A stretch of 32,720 nucleotides of DNA from contig JALOOU010000030.1 of NCBI GenBank assembly GCA_025454255.1, positions 1 to 32,720 of the forward strand, written 5' to 3'. This document shows positions 14,637-22,288 of the stretch, in pieces. Source of the DNA: Desulfobacterales bacterium. GTDB lineage: Bacteria; Desulfobacterota; Desulfobacteria; Desulfobacterales; SpSt-501. Every line of letters starts with the position of its first letter. Positions within the stretch are counted from its first letter, which is position 1. The notes under the pieces are model-generated. The model saw nothing but the letters and a program-made list of their open reading frames with translations, was not told the DNA's origin and ran no database searches. Both the position numbers and the translations under genes were made by a program.

Positions 14637-15572
14637 ATGGGCAACCAAATCAGGACCACGTTGCTGCTCGCGCTGTTGACCGCATTGATCGTGTTGATCG
14701 GCAACTGGCTCGGCGGGCGCCAGGGGATGATCCTTGCGCTGCTGGTGGCGGCCGGGATGAACTTTTTTAGCTACTGGTTTTCGGACAAGCTGGTGCTCAA
14801 GATGTACCGTGCCCGGGAGGTGGGGCCGCGGGAGTCACCCGAGCTCTACGGGATCGTGCAGTCTCTCTGCCGCAGCGCCGGTCTGCCCATGCCCAAAGTC
14901 TACGTGATTCCCCAGGAATCCCCGAACGCCTTTGCCACGGGACGGGATCCGCAGCATGCGGCGGTGGCGGTCACCGAGGGGCTGCTCAAGCTCATGGGCC
15001 GTGCAGAGTTGACCGGGGTCCTCGCGCACGAATTGGCCCACGTCCGCAACCGCGACATCCTGATCGGCAGCATTGCGGCGACCATGGCCGGGGCCATCAT
15101 GATCTTGGCCAACATGGCGCGGTTTTCGGCGATTTTCGGCGGCGGCCACCGCAGCGATGGGCAGAACAGCGGAGGCGGCCTGGCGGTGATCGCCCTGGCG
15201 GTCATCGCCCCGATGGCGGCGATGCTGATTCAGATGGCGATCTCCCGCTCGCGGGAGTACCTGGCGGATGCCTCTGGCGCGGCGTTTGCCGGCACGCCGG
15301 AGGGGTTGGCGAGCGCGTTGGAAAAACTCGGGGCGTATTCCAAGCGCCTGCCGATGGACGCAAGCCCGGCGACCGCGCACATGTTTATCGTCAGCCCGCT
15401 TTCGGGCAGCAGTCTGATGAGCCTGTTTTCAACCCACCCTCCGCTGGAGGAGCGCGTCGCCCGCCTGCGCGGCACAGGCCTCCGGGGAGCACCCCCCTCT
15501 TCGGCTTCAGGGCCCGGCAGCGGTCAGGACCAGGCCCGGGCCGCATGGGACCGTCTTGCGGGTAAACCGTAA
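14637..15572 (+). CDS. HtpX-like membrane zinc metalloprotease
   Basis: A 311-residue M48 family protease. Two N-terminal membrane helices (about residues 8-24 and 30-48) and two more after the active site (about 142-160 and 178-200) surround the zinc motif H131-E132-L-A-H135. The third zinc ligand is expected in the [11 protein letters not shown] segment, as in HtpX. HtpX is an inner-membrane protease that removes misfolded or damaged membrane proteins. ATG at 14637 is preferred over a GTG at 14628 because AAAGGGTGG lies at 14623-14631 and the shorter start matches HtpX. It is a single-gene unit with a candidate promoter, divergent from the S1-like gene and convergent with the cysteine-rich gene. 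Confidence 0.94.
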   Translation: MGNQIRTTLLLALLTALIVLIGNWLGGRQGMILALLVAAGMNFFSYWFSDKLVLKMYRAREVGPRESPELYGIVQSLCRSAGLPMPKVYVIPQESPNAFATGRDPQHAAVAVTEGLLKLMGRAELTGVLAHELAHVRNRDILIGSIAATMAGAIMILANMARFSAIFGGGHRSDGQNSGGGLAVIALAVIAPMAAMLIQMAISRSREYLADASGAAFAGTPEGLASALEKLGAYSKRLPMDASPATAHMFIVSPLSGSSLMSLFSTHPPLEERVARLRGTGLRGAPPSSASGPGSGQDQARAAWDRLAGKP

Positions 15573-15581
15573 GCCGAGCGG

Positions 15582-15773
15582 CTATTCTTCAGGTCGGCGC
15601 CCCTTTTCGCGGGGGCATACGGCGGAGGTTTTTTCCCGGCAGAGGCTGCAGCGCTCAGCGCTGCAGTACTGGCAGTCGAAGCAGTCCCGGCAGGCGTGTT
15701 TTTTAGAACGTTCCGCGCAGGGTTCGGGAACATAGACGATGCCGCGCACCCCGGGGATTTTGACAAAGGCCAC
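15582..15773 (-). CDS. Small cysteine-rich protein (63 residues)
   Basis: A 63-residue protein not assigned to a named family. Eight cysteines (19, 28, 31, 34, 37, 42, 45, 53) are concentrated in residues 28-45 as C-x2-C-x2-C-x2-C-x4-C-x2-C, which suggests one or two zinc sites or an iron-sulfur site. The N-terminus MAFVKIPGVRGIVYVPE is not a signal peptide and there is no membrane helix, so it is probably cytoplasmic. The start is GTG at 15773, supported by GGAGGAG a few bases upstream; the longer open frame upstream is Arg/Pro-rich and looks non-coding. It lies 112 bases downstream of the thioredoxin reductase gene in the same direction and could belong to the same transcript. Confidence 0.65.
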   Translation of the reverse strand: MAFVKIPGVRGIVYVPEPCAERSKKHACRDCFDCQYCSAERCSLCREKTSAVCPREKGRRPEE

Positions 15774-15885
15774 GCCGCCGCTCCTCCGATTTAAAATCCG
15801 CGGCGGAATCAAACCGGCCTGAGCGCATGCGCCTGAGGGGTGCCGAGCCTGCGGCCGGATCGTTTTCCCGCAGCGCTTTTCCGCC

Positions 15886-16866
15886 TCACGCCCGGCCGGC
15901 CGCCGGATTCTCCGGCAGCGCGCACTCCAGGGCCGCTTTGCGGGTTTCCACATAGTGGGCCGCCGCCAGCGCCGCGGTGCATCCGTCGGCGGCCGACAAC
16001 ACGATCTGGCGCGCATACTTTTCGCGCAGATCGCCGATCACGTAAATCCCCGGCAAGCTCGTCGCACATTTCTCATCGGTCACGACATAGCCATCGGCGT
16101 TCTTCTTGATGCCGGCGGGCACGAGACGGTTGTTCGGATCGAACCCGATAAAAATAAACAACCCGTCGGTGGCAAGTTCGGAGGGGAGACCCGTTTGCGT
16201 GTGTTGGAGTTCCACGGCGGTGACGCCGTTTGCGTCCGCCTTGATGGCCGTCACCACCGAATTCCAGCGGAATTCGATCCGGCACTCGGCTTTGGCCCGC
16301 TGCTGGAGAAGGGCCCCGGCCCGCAGCTTGTCGCGCCGATGAATCACGACGACCTTGGCGGCGAGCTTGGCCAGGTAGAGGGACTCTTCGATGGCCGAGT
16401 CGCCCCCGCCCACCACCGCGACGTTCTTGTTGCGGAAAAAGAATCCGTCGCAGACGGCGCAATAGGACACGCCGCGCCCGTAGAACTCCTTCTCGCCGGG
16501 CACCCCCAACTTGCGCGGACTGCCCCCGGTGGCCAGAATGACGGCGTGCGACGTGAGGCACGCGCCGCCGGCCAGGTGCACCGTGTGGTAGTCCAGCCCC
16601 GGTTCGACGGCGGCCACCTCGTCCGCACGGATCTCAAGCCCGTAGGACTGGGCATGGCTGAGCATTCTCAGCGACAGCTCGGAGCCGCCGATGCGCTCGT
16701 CCCCGGGCCAGTTTTCCACGGCGTCCGACAGGTTCACCTGCCCGCCGGGCGCCGCCATCTCCACCAGAACGGTCTTGAGTGCGGCGCGCATGGCATAGAT
16801 TCCGGCGGTCAGCCCCCCCGGGCCGCCGCCGATGATGACGAGATCGTGCATCTCGGAGCAGTTCAT
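15886..16866 (-). CDS. trxB: Thioredoxin-disulfide reductase
   Basis: A 326-residue low-molecular-weight thioredoxin reductase. The FAD-binding GGGPGG motif is at residues 13-18 and the redox pair is C136-A-V-C139-D. The NAD(P)H-binding GGGDSAIEE motif and the VIHRRDKLRA segment follow, the latter with the HRR pattern typical of NADPH preference. The C-terminal FAD segment is GIYVIGDLREKYARQIVLSAADG, identified by its GIYVIGDLR core. The enzyme reduces thioredoxin or a similar small redox protein in the cytoplasm. ATG at 16866 follows AAGGGG. It starts 14 bases after the class IV aminotransferase gene and is probably transcribed from the same promoter. The same frame stays open much further upstream, but that part is a shadow of the aminotransferase gene. 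A ferredoxin- or flavodoxin-type partner cannot be excluded. Confidence 0.93.
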   Translation of the reverse strand: MNCSEMHDLVIIGGGPGGLTAGIYAMRAALKTVLVEMAAPGGQVNLSDAVENWPGDERIGGSELSLRMLSHAQSYGLEIRADEVAAVEPGLDYHTVHLAGGACLTSHAVILATGGSPRKLGVPGEKEFYGRGVSYCAVCDGFFFRNKNVAVVGGGDSAIEESLYLAKLAAKVVVIHRRDKLRAGALLQQRAKAECRIEFRWNSVVTAIKADANGVTAVELQHTQTGLPSELATDGLFIFIGFDPNNRLVPAGIKKNADGYVVTDEKCATSLPGIYVIGDLREKYARQIVLSAADGCTAALAAAHYVETRKAALECALPENPAAGRA

Positions 16867-16880
16867 TCGGTCCCCTTTTT

Positions 16881-17726
16881 TTACTGGGCTGCGGCGGCCA
16901 GGCGATTCGTCAGCTCCTCGAAGGCCTGCATCAGGACGAGAGTGCGGGCGCCGGGTCTGCCGCTGCCGATGGTGTCCTTGTCGACCTGCACGATGGGGAC
17001 GATTTTGCGGTTGGAAGAGGTGATGAACGCCTCGTCGGCCGAGGAGAGCTCCGCACGGAGGATGTCGCGGATATCGACCTGAAAACGCTTTTCGGCCAGC
17101 TCCAGGACTTTTTGGCGCGTAATGCCGTGCAGGATGTTTTCGCCGGGGGTGACAAGGGTGTCGCCTCGGAAGAAAAACAGATTGCTGGTGGTGCCCTCGC
17201 GGACCCGGCCCAAGGAGTCCATGTAGACGACCTCGATGGCCCCCTTGCGGCGGGCTTCGGCCAGCACCATAATCGCCCGGGTGTAATCGATGGTCTTGGC
17301 GGCGGGAATCGTGCGGGTGTGGGTGACGGTGATGATCTTGGCACCGTCGGTATACCACGCCGGGGGATACTGGTTGACCGGCGCGACCATGATGGCCATC
17401 CGCGTCTTGCCCTGCGGGGTGATGAAATCGGCGCTGGGGCCTCCGGTCACCAGGATGCGGACATTGGACTCCACCGGCGGGTTGCGCCGAAGGGTCTCCT
17501 GCACGAGGTCGCAGATTTCGGTTTCGGTCCAGGGCAGCTCGATGCCGATCTCCCGCACCGAGCGGAACAAGCGGCGCACATGGTCTTTGATGAAAATGGG
17601 TTTCCCGTGATAGGTGCGCATGAAGTCGAAGCACCCGTAGCCGCGCAACAGCCCGAGATCATTTACCGGGAAAACCGCCTCCGCCTCCGCAACGAACTTT
17701 CCATCGACGTAGTACACATTCGCCAT
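16881..17726 (-). CDS. Class IV aminotransferase (branched-chain or D-amino acid type)
   Basis: A 281-residue PLP fold-type IV aminotransferase. K144 in AAKTIDYTRAI is the expected PLP lysine and E177 in VREGTTSNLFF the conserved pyridine-nitrogen glutamate. The NDLGLLRGYGCFDFMRTY start, with Arg at position 28, is typical. Members include branched-chain aminotransferase (IlvE), D-amino acid aminotransferase and aminodeoxychorismate lyase; the length and TRAIMVLAEARRKG segment best suit an aminotransferase, but the substrate is not resolved. A strong promoter lies upstream, and GAGAGGA precedes the start. trxB follows after 14 bases. Confidence 0.9.
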   Translation of the reverse strand: MANVYYVDGKFVAEAEAVFPVNDLGLLRGYGCFDFMRTYHGKPIFIKDHVRRLFRSVREIGIELPWTETEICDLVQETLRRNPPVESNVRILVTGGPSADFITPQGKTRMAIMVAPVNQYPPAWYTDGAKIITVTHTRTIPAAKTIDYTRAIMVLAEARRKGAIEVVYMDSLGRVREGTTSNLFFFRGDTLVTPGENILHGITRQKVLELAEKRFQVDIRDILRAELSSADEAFITSSNRKIVPIVQVDKDTIGSGRPGARTLVLMQAFEELTNRLAAAAQ

Positions 17727-17771
17727 AGAACCTGATTTCCTCTCTTTCTGTGGGGGGTTATATCAGCTTCG

Positions 17772-17800
17772 ACTATATGCTCTAAAGGGCTTTCTGGCAA
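17772..17800 (-). promoter_or_regulatory. Sigma70-type promoter for the aminotransferase-trxB unit
   Basis: On the minus strand TTGCCA (17800-17795), a 17-base spacer and TATAGT (17777-17772) match consensus at five of six positions each. The expected transcript start would leave a leader of about 40 bases before the ATG at 17726. This is the most convincing minus-strand promoter in the window. Confidence 0.65.
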
Positions 17801-18120
17801 GCGCAGAATGGCCGCAACCAGGCTCTCGGAGCGCCCCCCCCGGCGCCCTCCGTGGCAGGGCCCCCCGCTCGGGCCGCAGAGGCTCCGCCACGCCGGGCGC
17901 GAGGCGGCAAGCGGGCGCGCGGCCAAGCCCCGTATAGAAGTGGTTTCCTAACCCCGCCTGACGGCTGGGGGTCCCGCCGTGGCGGGATTGCAGGCCTCTC
18001 GGACGTGCTCACAACATAGGAAGGTTGCGGCGCTTTCGATTCGGCCTCCCGTCTTGCCCGCCCGTGATCCGAGGTTGGAAAACCTCTTCTAAAGACTTTT
18101 CCAGAAAAGGCCGATAGCAA
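17801..18120. other. Intergenic region without a supported gene
   Basis: This is most of the 498-base gap between the aminotransferase gene and the GspE-type gene. The left half is extremely GC-rich. A hairpin at 17972-17987 (TCCCGC with GCGGGA) shares its core with the hairpin inside the repeat near 12183. The right half, about 18060-18110, holds short A/T-rich inverted repeats such as CTTTTC with GAAAAG. Reading frames here lack family similarity and ribosome binding sites. No confident promoter for the downstream gene was found. Confidence 0.5.
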
Positions 18121-18158
18121 GACCGACGTGGCGGCTCCGCCGGAGGGCCACGTCGGTT
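18121..18158 (+). promoter_or_regulatory. Strong hairpin upstream of the GspE-type gene
   Basis: CCGACGTGGC (18123-18132) pairs perfectly with GCCACGTCGG (18147-18156), extended by an A-T and a G-U pair, and a small inner stem CTCC/GGAG sits in the loop. There is no following T run on either strand, so it does not look like a simple terminator. It ends about 66 bases before the start codon and could be a leader structure or an mRNA boundary. Confidence 0.45.
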
Positions 18159-18224
18159 CAACGAAACCCGGGTGCCCCCGACTTCGGCCGCATCCGCAAC
18201 CCCAGTGGAAAAAGGAACGAGCCT

Positions 18225-20138
18225 GTGACGCCTCACACCCAGGCGGCTGCGGCCGCCAGCGGCCCGGCCCGCAGCGGCGACGCATCCGCCCCGCACAACA
18301 TCGTCGAACTGCTGATCGATGCCGGCGACGTGAGCCGCGATCAGCTGGGCTATGCCCGGAGGGTGCAGGCCAAGCTCGAAGTCCCGCGCCCGATCCTGGA
18401 GGTACTGAAGGACCTCAAATTCATCTCCGATGAGCAGATCAAGGCGGCCGTCCGGAAAAACCCCTCGCCCATGTGCCTGGGGAACCTCCTGGTGGAACTC
18501 GGGCGGATCCGTGAGGACGACCTGCGTGTGGCCCTGACGATCCAGGCGGAGCAGGGGTCGGGCAAGCGCTTGGGCGAGATCTTGCTCGAACGCCGCCTCA
18601 TCGACGAGCGCTCCCTGATCGAGGTGCTCTCGCTGCAGATGGGCTTTCCCTACGTCGAGCCCGATTTCACCGAAATCGACCCGCGGTTGTTTTTGAAGGC
18701 CCCCGCCAAATGGTACGAGACCCACCGCTTCGTACCCGTCCGCATGGACGACGGCAAGCCGTTGATCGCCTTCGCCGACCCGATGGACAAAGCCGCCCTC
18801 AATGCGGCGCGCGAAGTCTTCGGGCCGGCCTTCACCACCGCCATCGCCCGCCAGGGCTCCATAGACCGCGCGATCAAGCGCGCCCAACGCACCAAGCAGC
18901 GCGAACGCATCTCGCCGTCGGACGAGGGCTCCATCATCGCCATGGTCGACGGCATCATTCAAGCCGCCGTCGAACGCAAGGCGAGCGACATCCACATCGA
19001 GCCGCTCAAGGAGCACATTCGGGTGCGGTTCCGCCAGGACGGCGTCCTGATTCACTACGACGACTTCCCCTCCCCCCTGCACGGCGCCGTGACCAATCGG
19101 CTGAAGGTCATGTGCGACGTGGACATCACCGAAAAGCGGCGGCACCAGGGGGGACGCTTCTTCGTCGATCAGGCGGACAGCCAGCTCGACCTGCGCGCGT
19201 CGTTCTACGTGACGGTCCACGGCGAAAAAATCGTCCTGCGCCTGCTGAACCGCCAGGGCCTCCTGATCCACATCGAAGAGGTGGGGATGTCGCCGCGCAT
19301 GCTCGAGCGCTTCAAGGAAGACGCCCTCTACCTGCCGAGCGGCGTCATCCTCATCACCGGACCGACCGGATCGGGCAAAACGACGACGGTATACAGCTGC
19401 ATCAACCACATCAACGACCCCCAGACCAGCATCATCACGGCCGAGGAACCCGTCGAATACGTGATCGACGGCATCTCCCAATGCTCGATCAACCCCCGGA
19501 TCCAGCTGACCTTCGAGGAGACGCTCCGGCACATCGTGCGCCAGGACCCGGATGTGATCGTCATCGGCGAAATCCGCGACAACTTCTCGGCCGAGGTGGC
19601 GGTCCAGGCGGCGCTGACCGGGCACAAGGTGATCACCACCTTCCACACCGAGGACAGCATCGGCGGCCTGGTGCGCCTGCTGAACATGAACATCGAAGCC
19701 TTTCTGATCTCCTCGACCGTGGTGAGCGTCATGGCGCAGCGGCTGCTGCGCAAGGTCTGCAGCGACTGTGCCGTGCCCTACCGCCCCACGCCGCTGGACC
19801 TCCAGCGCCTCGGCTACGGTCCGGCGGATGTCGCCCAGGCCCGGTTTCAGAAAGGCCAGGGCTGCGCGCAGTGCCAGTACACGGGCTATCGTGGCCGGGT
19901 CGGCATCTTCGAGCTCCTGATCCTGAACGAGGACATCCGCAATGCCATCATCGATCACAAGACCAGCCAGGAGATCCGCCGCATCAGCATCGACGCCACC
20001 GGGCTCACGACCCTCCTGGAGGACGGCATCGTCAAGGCGGCCTCCGGCGTGACCACCATCGAAGAGCTGTTGCGCTGCCTGCCCCGGCTGCAGCGGCCCC
20101 GACCGCTGCCTGAACTCCAACGACTGCTGGAGGTGTGA
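18225..20138 (+). CDS. GspE/PilB-type secretion ATPase with MshEN-like N-terminus
   Basis: A 637-residue hexameric-motor-type ATPase of the GspE/PulE/PilB family. The N-terminal region has two tandem MshEN-like segments. The first starts C84-L-G and ends at Q107; the second starts R115-L-G and ends at Q138. Each has the L/I spacing seen in c-di-GMP-binding MshEN domains, but the first lacks the usual Arg. The ATPase domain has Walker A GPTGSGKT (379-386), the aspartate-box and Walker B region DVIVIGEIRD (443-452) and a four-cysteine zinc motif (C512, C515, C547, C550). Such ATPases power pilus assembly or type II secretion from the cytoplasmic face. No pilin, platform or secretin gene is in the window. 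The start is GTG at 18225 after AAAGGAA. An HDOD gene follows two bases downstream. Confidence 0.93.
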   Translation: MTPHTQAAAAASGPARSGDASAPHNIVELLIDAGDVSRDQLGYARRVQAKLEVPRPILEVLKDLKFISDEQIKAAVRKNPSPMCLGNLLVELGRIREDDLRVALTIQAEQGSGKRLGEILLERRLIDERSLIEVLSLQMGFPYVEPDFTEIDPRLFLKAPAKWYETHRFVPVRMDDGKPLIAFADPMDKAALNAAREVFGPAFTTAIARQGSIDRAIKRAQRTKQRERISPSDEGSIIAMVDGIIQAAVERKASDIHIEPLKEHIRVRFRQDGVLIHYDDFPSPLHGAVTNRLKVMCDVDITEKRRHQGGRFFVDQADSQLDLRASFYVTVHGEKIVLRLLNRQGLLIHIEEVGMSPRMLERFKEDALYLPSGVILITGPTGSGKTTTVYSCINHINDPQTSIITAEEPVEYVIDGISQCSINPRIQLTFEETLRHIVRQDPDVIVIGEIRDNFSAEVAVQAALTGHKVITTFHTEDSIGGLVRLLNMNIEAFLISSTVVSVMAQRLLRKVCSDCAVPYRPTPLDLQRLGYGPADVAQARFQKGQGCAQCQYTGYRGRVGIFELLILNEDIRNAIIDHKTSQEIRRISIDATGLTTLLEDGIVKAASGVTTIEELLRCLPRLQRPRPLPELQRLLEV

Positions 20139-20140
20139 GC

Positions 20141-21004
20141 ATGGGGTCCGCCCCGTCGTTCATCGAGATCGTCGAAAACCGCATTGCCGGCAACCGCGTA
20201 CGACTGCCGGTGTTCAACGCCACGGCCATCCGCGTCCAGCAGGAGGTCGGCCAGGAGGACCCGGACCTGCGCCTGATCGAAAGGCTCATCGTCAGCGACC
20301 AGGCCTTGACCGCCGAGGTCCTGCGCTTCTCGAACTCCTCCTTCTACAAGGGGCTCTCGCAGGTAACCTCGGTGCGCACCGCCATTGTGCGGCTGGGGAT
20401 CAACGAGGTCGCCAACATCGTCATGATGGTGGCCCATGAAAACCAGTTTCGATCAAAGGATCCGTTTTTGAACGGCGTCATGCGCAAGCTCTGGTGCCAT
20501 GCGCTGGGCACCGCCATGGCGGCCCACTGGCTCACGCGGCACTGCGGCCTGCCCGGGGTCGCCCATGAGGCCTTTTTCGCCGGCCTGCTGCACGATGTGG
20601 GCAAACTGTTCATCCTGACGGTGATCGACGACATCCAGCATTCCGGAGAACTCTCGGTCAAGCCTCCCGTCGCGCTGCTGATGGAGGCCATGGACGACCT
20701 GCACGCGACCCACGGCTACGCCCTCATGCACCACTGGAATCTGCCGGAAAAGTACAGCCGCGTGGTGCGCGACCACCACGCGGAACCGATGGAGGCCGAA
20801 AACCATCTGATGATGAGCGTACGCCTGGCGAATCTGACCTGCCACAAAATGGGCATCGGCCTGCGCCAGAACCTTACGCTGATGCTGGCGGCCACGGCCG
20901 AGGCGAGCGAACTGCACCTTTCCGAGATCGACATTGCCCGGCTGGAAATCATGCTGGAGGATTCCCAGGCGTTTGGTCTCAAGGAGTCACAGGCCCCCAA
21001 ATGA
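20141..21004 (+). CDS. HDOD domain protein
   Basis: A 287-residue protein made almost entirely of an HDOD domain, a divergent HD-like fold used in bacterial signalling. Typical features are LPVFNATAIRVQQ near the start, LIVSDQALTAEVLRFSNSSFY, TSVRTAIVRLG and the retained GLLHDVGK motif. HDOD proteins often lack hydrolase activity and act as protein-interaction modules in c-di-GMP, chemotaxis or stress pathways. ATG at 20141 is chosen over a GTG at 20135 because GGAGG lies seven bases before it. The gene starts two bases after the GspE-type stop, so the two products are probably made together and may interact. The C-terminal quarter (QNLTLMLAATAEASELHLS) is a helical extension. Confidence 0.92.
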   Translation: MGSAPSFIEIVENRIAGNRVRLPVFNATAIRVQQEVGQEDPDLRLIERLIVSDQALTAEVLRFSNSSFYKGLSQVTSVRTAIVRLGINEVANIVMMVAHENQFRSKDPFLNGVMRKLWCHALGTAMAAHWLTRHCGLPGVAHEAFFAGLLHDVGKLFILTVIDDIQHSGELSVKPPVALLMEAMDDLHATHGYALMHHWNLPEKYSRVVRDHHAEPMEAENHLMMSVRLANLTCHKMGIGLRQNLTLMLAATAEASELHLSEIDIARLEIMLEDSQAFGLKESQAPK

Positions 21005-21060
21005 ACCCATCGATGCGAAACCACGGTCGGCCCGTCCTCGTGGCGAGCATCCGCCTCCCC

Positions 21061-21085
21061 CGGCGGCGCCCGTCGGGCGCCGCCG
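21061..21085 (+). other. Perfect 11-bp hairpin between the HDOD gene and the next gene
   Basis: CGGCGGCGCCC (21061-21071) and GGGCGCCGCCG (21075-21085) are perfect inverted copies around a three-base loop. The hairpin sits seven bases before the ribosome binding site of the gene at 21104. No T run follows, so it may act in mRNA processing, partial termination or expression balancing within the transcript rather than as a full terminator. Confidence 0.6.
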
Positions 21086-21103
21086 CGGGCCGGAGGGGGC
21101 GCC

Positions 21104-22288
21104 ATGCCTGAGGGCCTGCGGCCCCCGGCCGGTGTGCAACGGGTCGATGCCAGGGTGTGGGTCGTTTCGGAGCCGGAGCCGGTGCGGATGGACCCGGAAT
21201 CCTTCGACCCCGAGGCCGACCGCGGCGGGGTCAAGGGGTGTCGACTGTCGGAGCTCGGCCGCTACCTGCTTCACCCCGGCCCGGTGGAGATCCGCAAGCG
21301 GCTGATCGGCTGCGAGGTCCACCCGGCGCGGCGCGCCCCCGCCCGCTGGTGGCAGCGGGTGCAGGCCGGGCTGCGCCGAAGCGCTCCGCGCAAACAGGCC
21401 GACGTCATCCTCTCCGGGCTCCGGTTGAAGGTGCCGGCCATGGACGACCCGGACCTGGAGCTCCACCTCCGGCGCCTCGTCGACGAACTGCGCGGCTACG
21501 ACCCCTTCGTCAAAAAAATTGCGCGGCTCAAGACGGAGCGCCTGGCGCACCTCATCGGCATCTGCGAGGACATCGGCGGCGGGTATTCCTACTTGAAGCT
21601 GCAGGGATCCCTCGAAGAGAAGATGCGCTACCTCACCGCCCATGTCGGCCGCGAGGTTCGCGTCACCCTGCATCGCGCCCATCTGTCCGAGGGCCTCTTC
21701 GACCTGCGCGGCTTCCCGCCGGCCGCCTTCAACCCGTCCAACGCCTTCCGGCTGGTGAACTACACGCGGGGCGGGGAACCGGCCGCCTGCGTCCTGAACG
21801 CCTTGGGCAGTGTGGACTTCCGGCTGGCCGACCCGAGCGCCCTCAGATACCTCAGCCTGCTCGAACATACGCTCACCGCCAACCCGGACCTCCAGCGCGC
21901 CCTGACCGGATGCTTTTTCGGCAAGGCGCGCGCGGTGCGGCTGTTCTTCAACAAGGCGCTGGAGGTGGATTACGCCAAAGCCGGGCTGCCGGCGCTCTAC
22001 CGTTCCATTTTTCGGCCGGCCGATCTGGGCGACGGCGGGCGCAATCTCATCAAACCGGTGTTGAACTTCGGGCAAACAGCGGTATCGCTGAGCTATCTGC
22101 CTGCAACCGATACCGGCGAGGAGAAGCTGCTGACGCAAATCTCCATTTTGCACGACCTGCGGGCGCTGGACCCCCTGCGCAAGAGTCTGCCCAACGTGTA
22201 TGCGGAGATCAGCCGCCGCGCGTTCAGCTTGGAGGCCGGCCGCTTCTACCTCCTCGACTCGATCACGGGAGCGACCCATGGCCAATGA
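21104..22288 (+). CDS. Unrecognised 394-residue protein between HDOD and LonB genes
   Basis: This protein was not recognised. It is 394 residues, soluble, without a signal peptide or clear membrane helix, and rich in Arg and Leu. Visible features are a Pro-rich start, a basic patch at about residues 68-97 (HPARRAPARWWQRV, RRSAPRKQ), a helical region with LRRLVDELRGYDPFVKKIARLK, identified by its DELRGYDPFVKKIARLK core, and a C-terminal region with ILHDLRALDPLRKSLPNVY. GGAGGGGG at 21092-21099 supports the ATG at 21104. The end overlaps the LonB-type gene by 11 bases, so they are likely translationally coupled. This suggests that it is a partner, adaptor or substrate-recognition factor of the protease, but that is inference from position only. 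Confidence 0.82.
   Translation: MPEGLRPPAGVQRVDARVWVVSEPEPVRMDPESFDPEADRGGVKGCRLSELGRYLLHPGPVEIRKRLIGCEVHPARRAPARWWQRVQAGLRRSAPRKQADVILSGLRLKVPAMDDPDLELHLRRLVDELRGYDPFVKKIARLKTERLAHLIGICEDIGGGYSYLKLQGSLEEKMRYLTAHVGREVRVTLHRAHLSEGLFDLRGFPPAAFNPSNAFRLVNYTRGGEPAACVLNALGSVDFRLADPSALRYLSLLEHTLTANPDLQRALTGCFFGKARAVRLFFNKALEVDYAKAGLPALYRSIFRPADLGDGGRNLIKPVLNFGQTAVSLSYLPATDTGEEKLLTQISILHDLRALDPLRKSLPNVYAEISRRAFSLEAGRFYLLDSITGATHGQ

Noticed and set aside
15582..16016. 144-codon version of the cysteine-rich gene
   Set aside because: The upstream part is Arg/Pro-rich, overlaps the trxB end and lacks a ribosome binding site; the GTG at 15773 has a good one.
15886..17634. Apparent 582-residue extended thioredoxin reductase
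   Set aside because: The first 256 codons overlap the aminotransferase gene in another frame; the true start is the ATG at 16866 after a ribosome binding site.
18009..20120. 703-codon open frame on the minus strand opposite the GspE-type ATPase gene
   Set aside because: It is an antisense shadow caused by high GC codon bias; its translation is rich in Asp, Val, Gly and Arg without family motifs, and the plus-strand gene is well supported.
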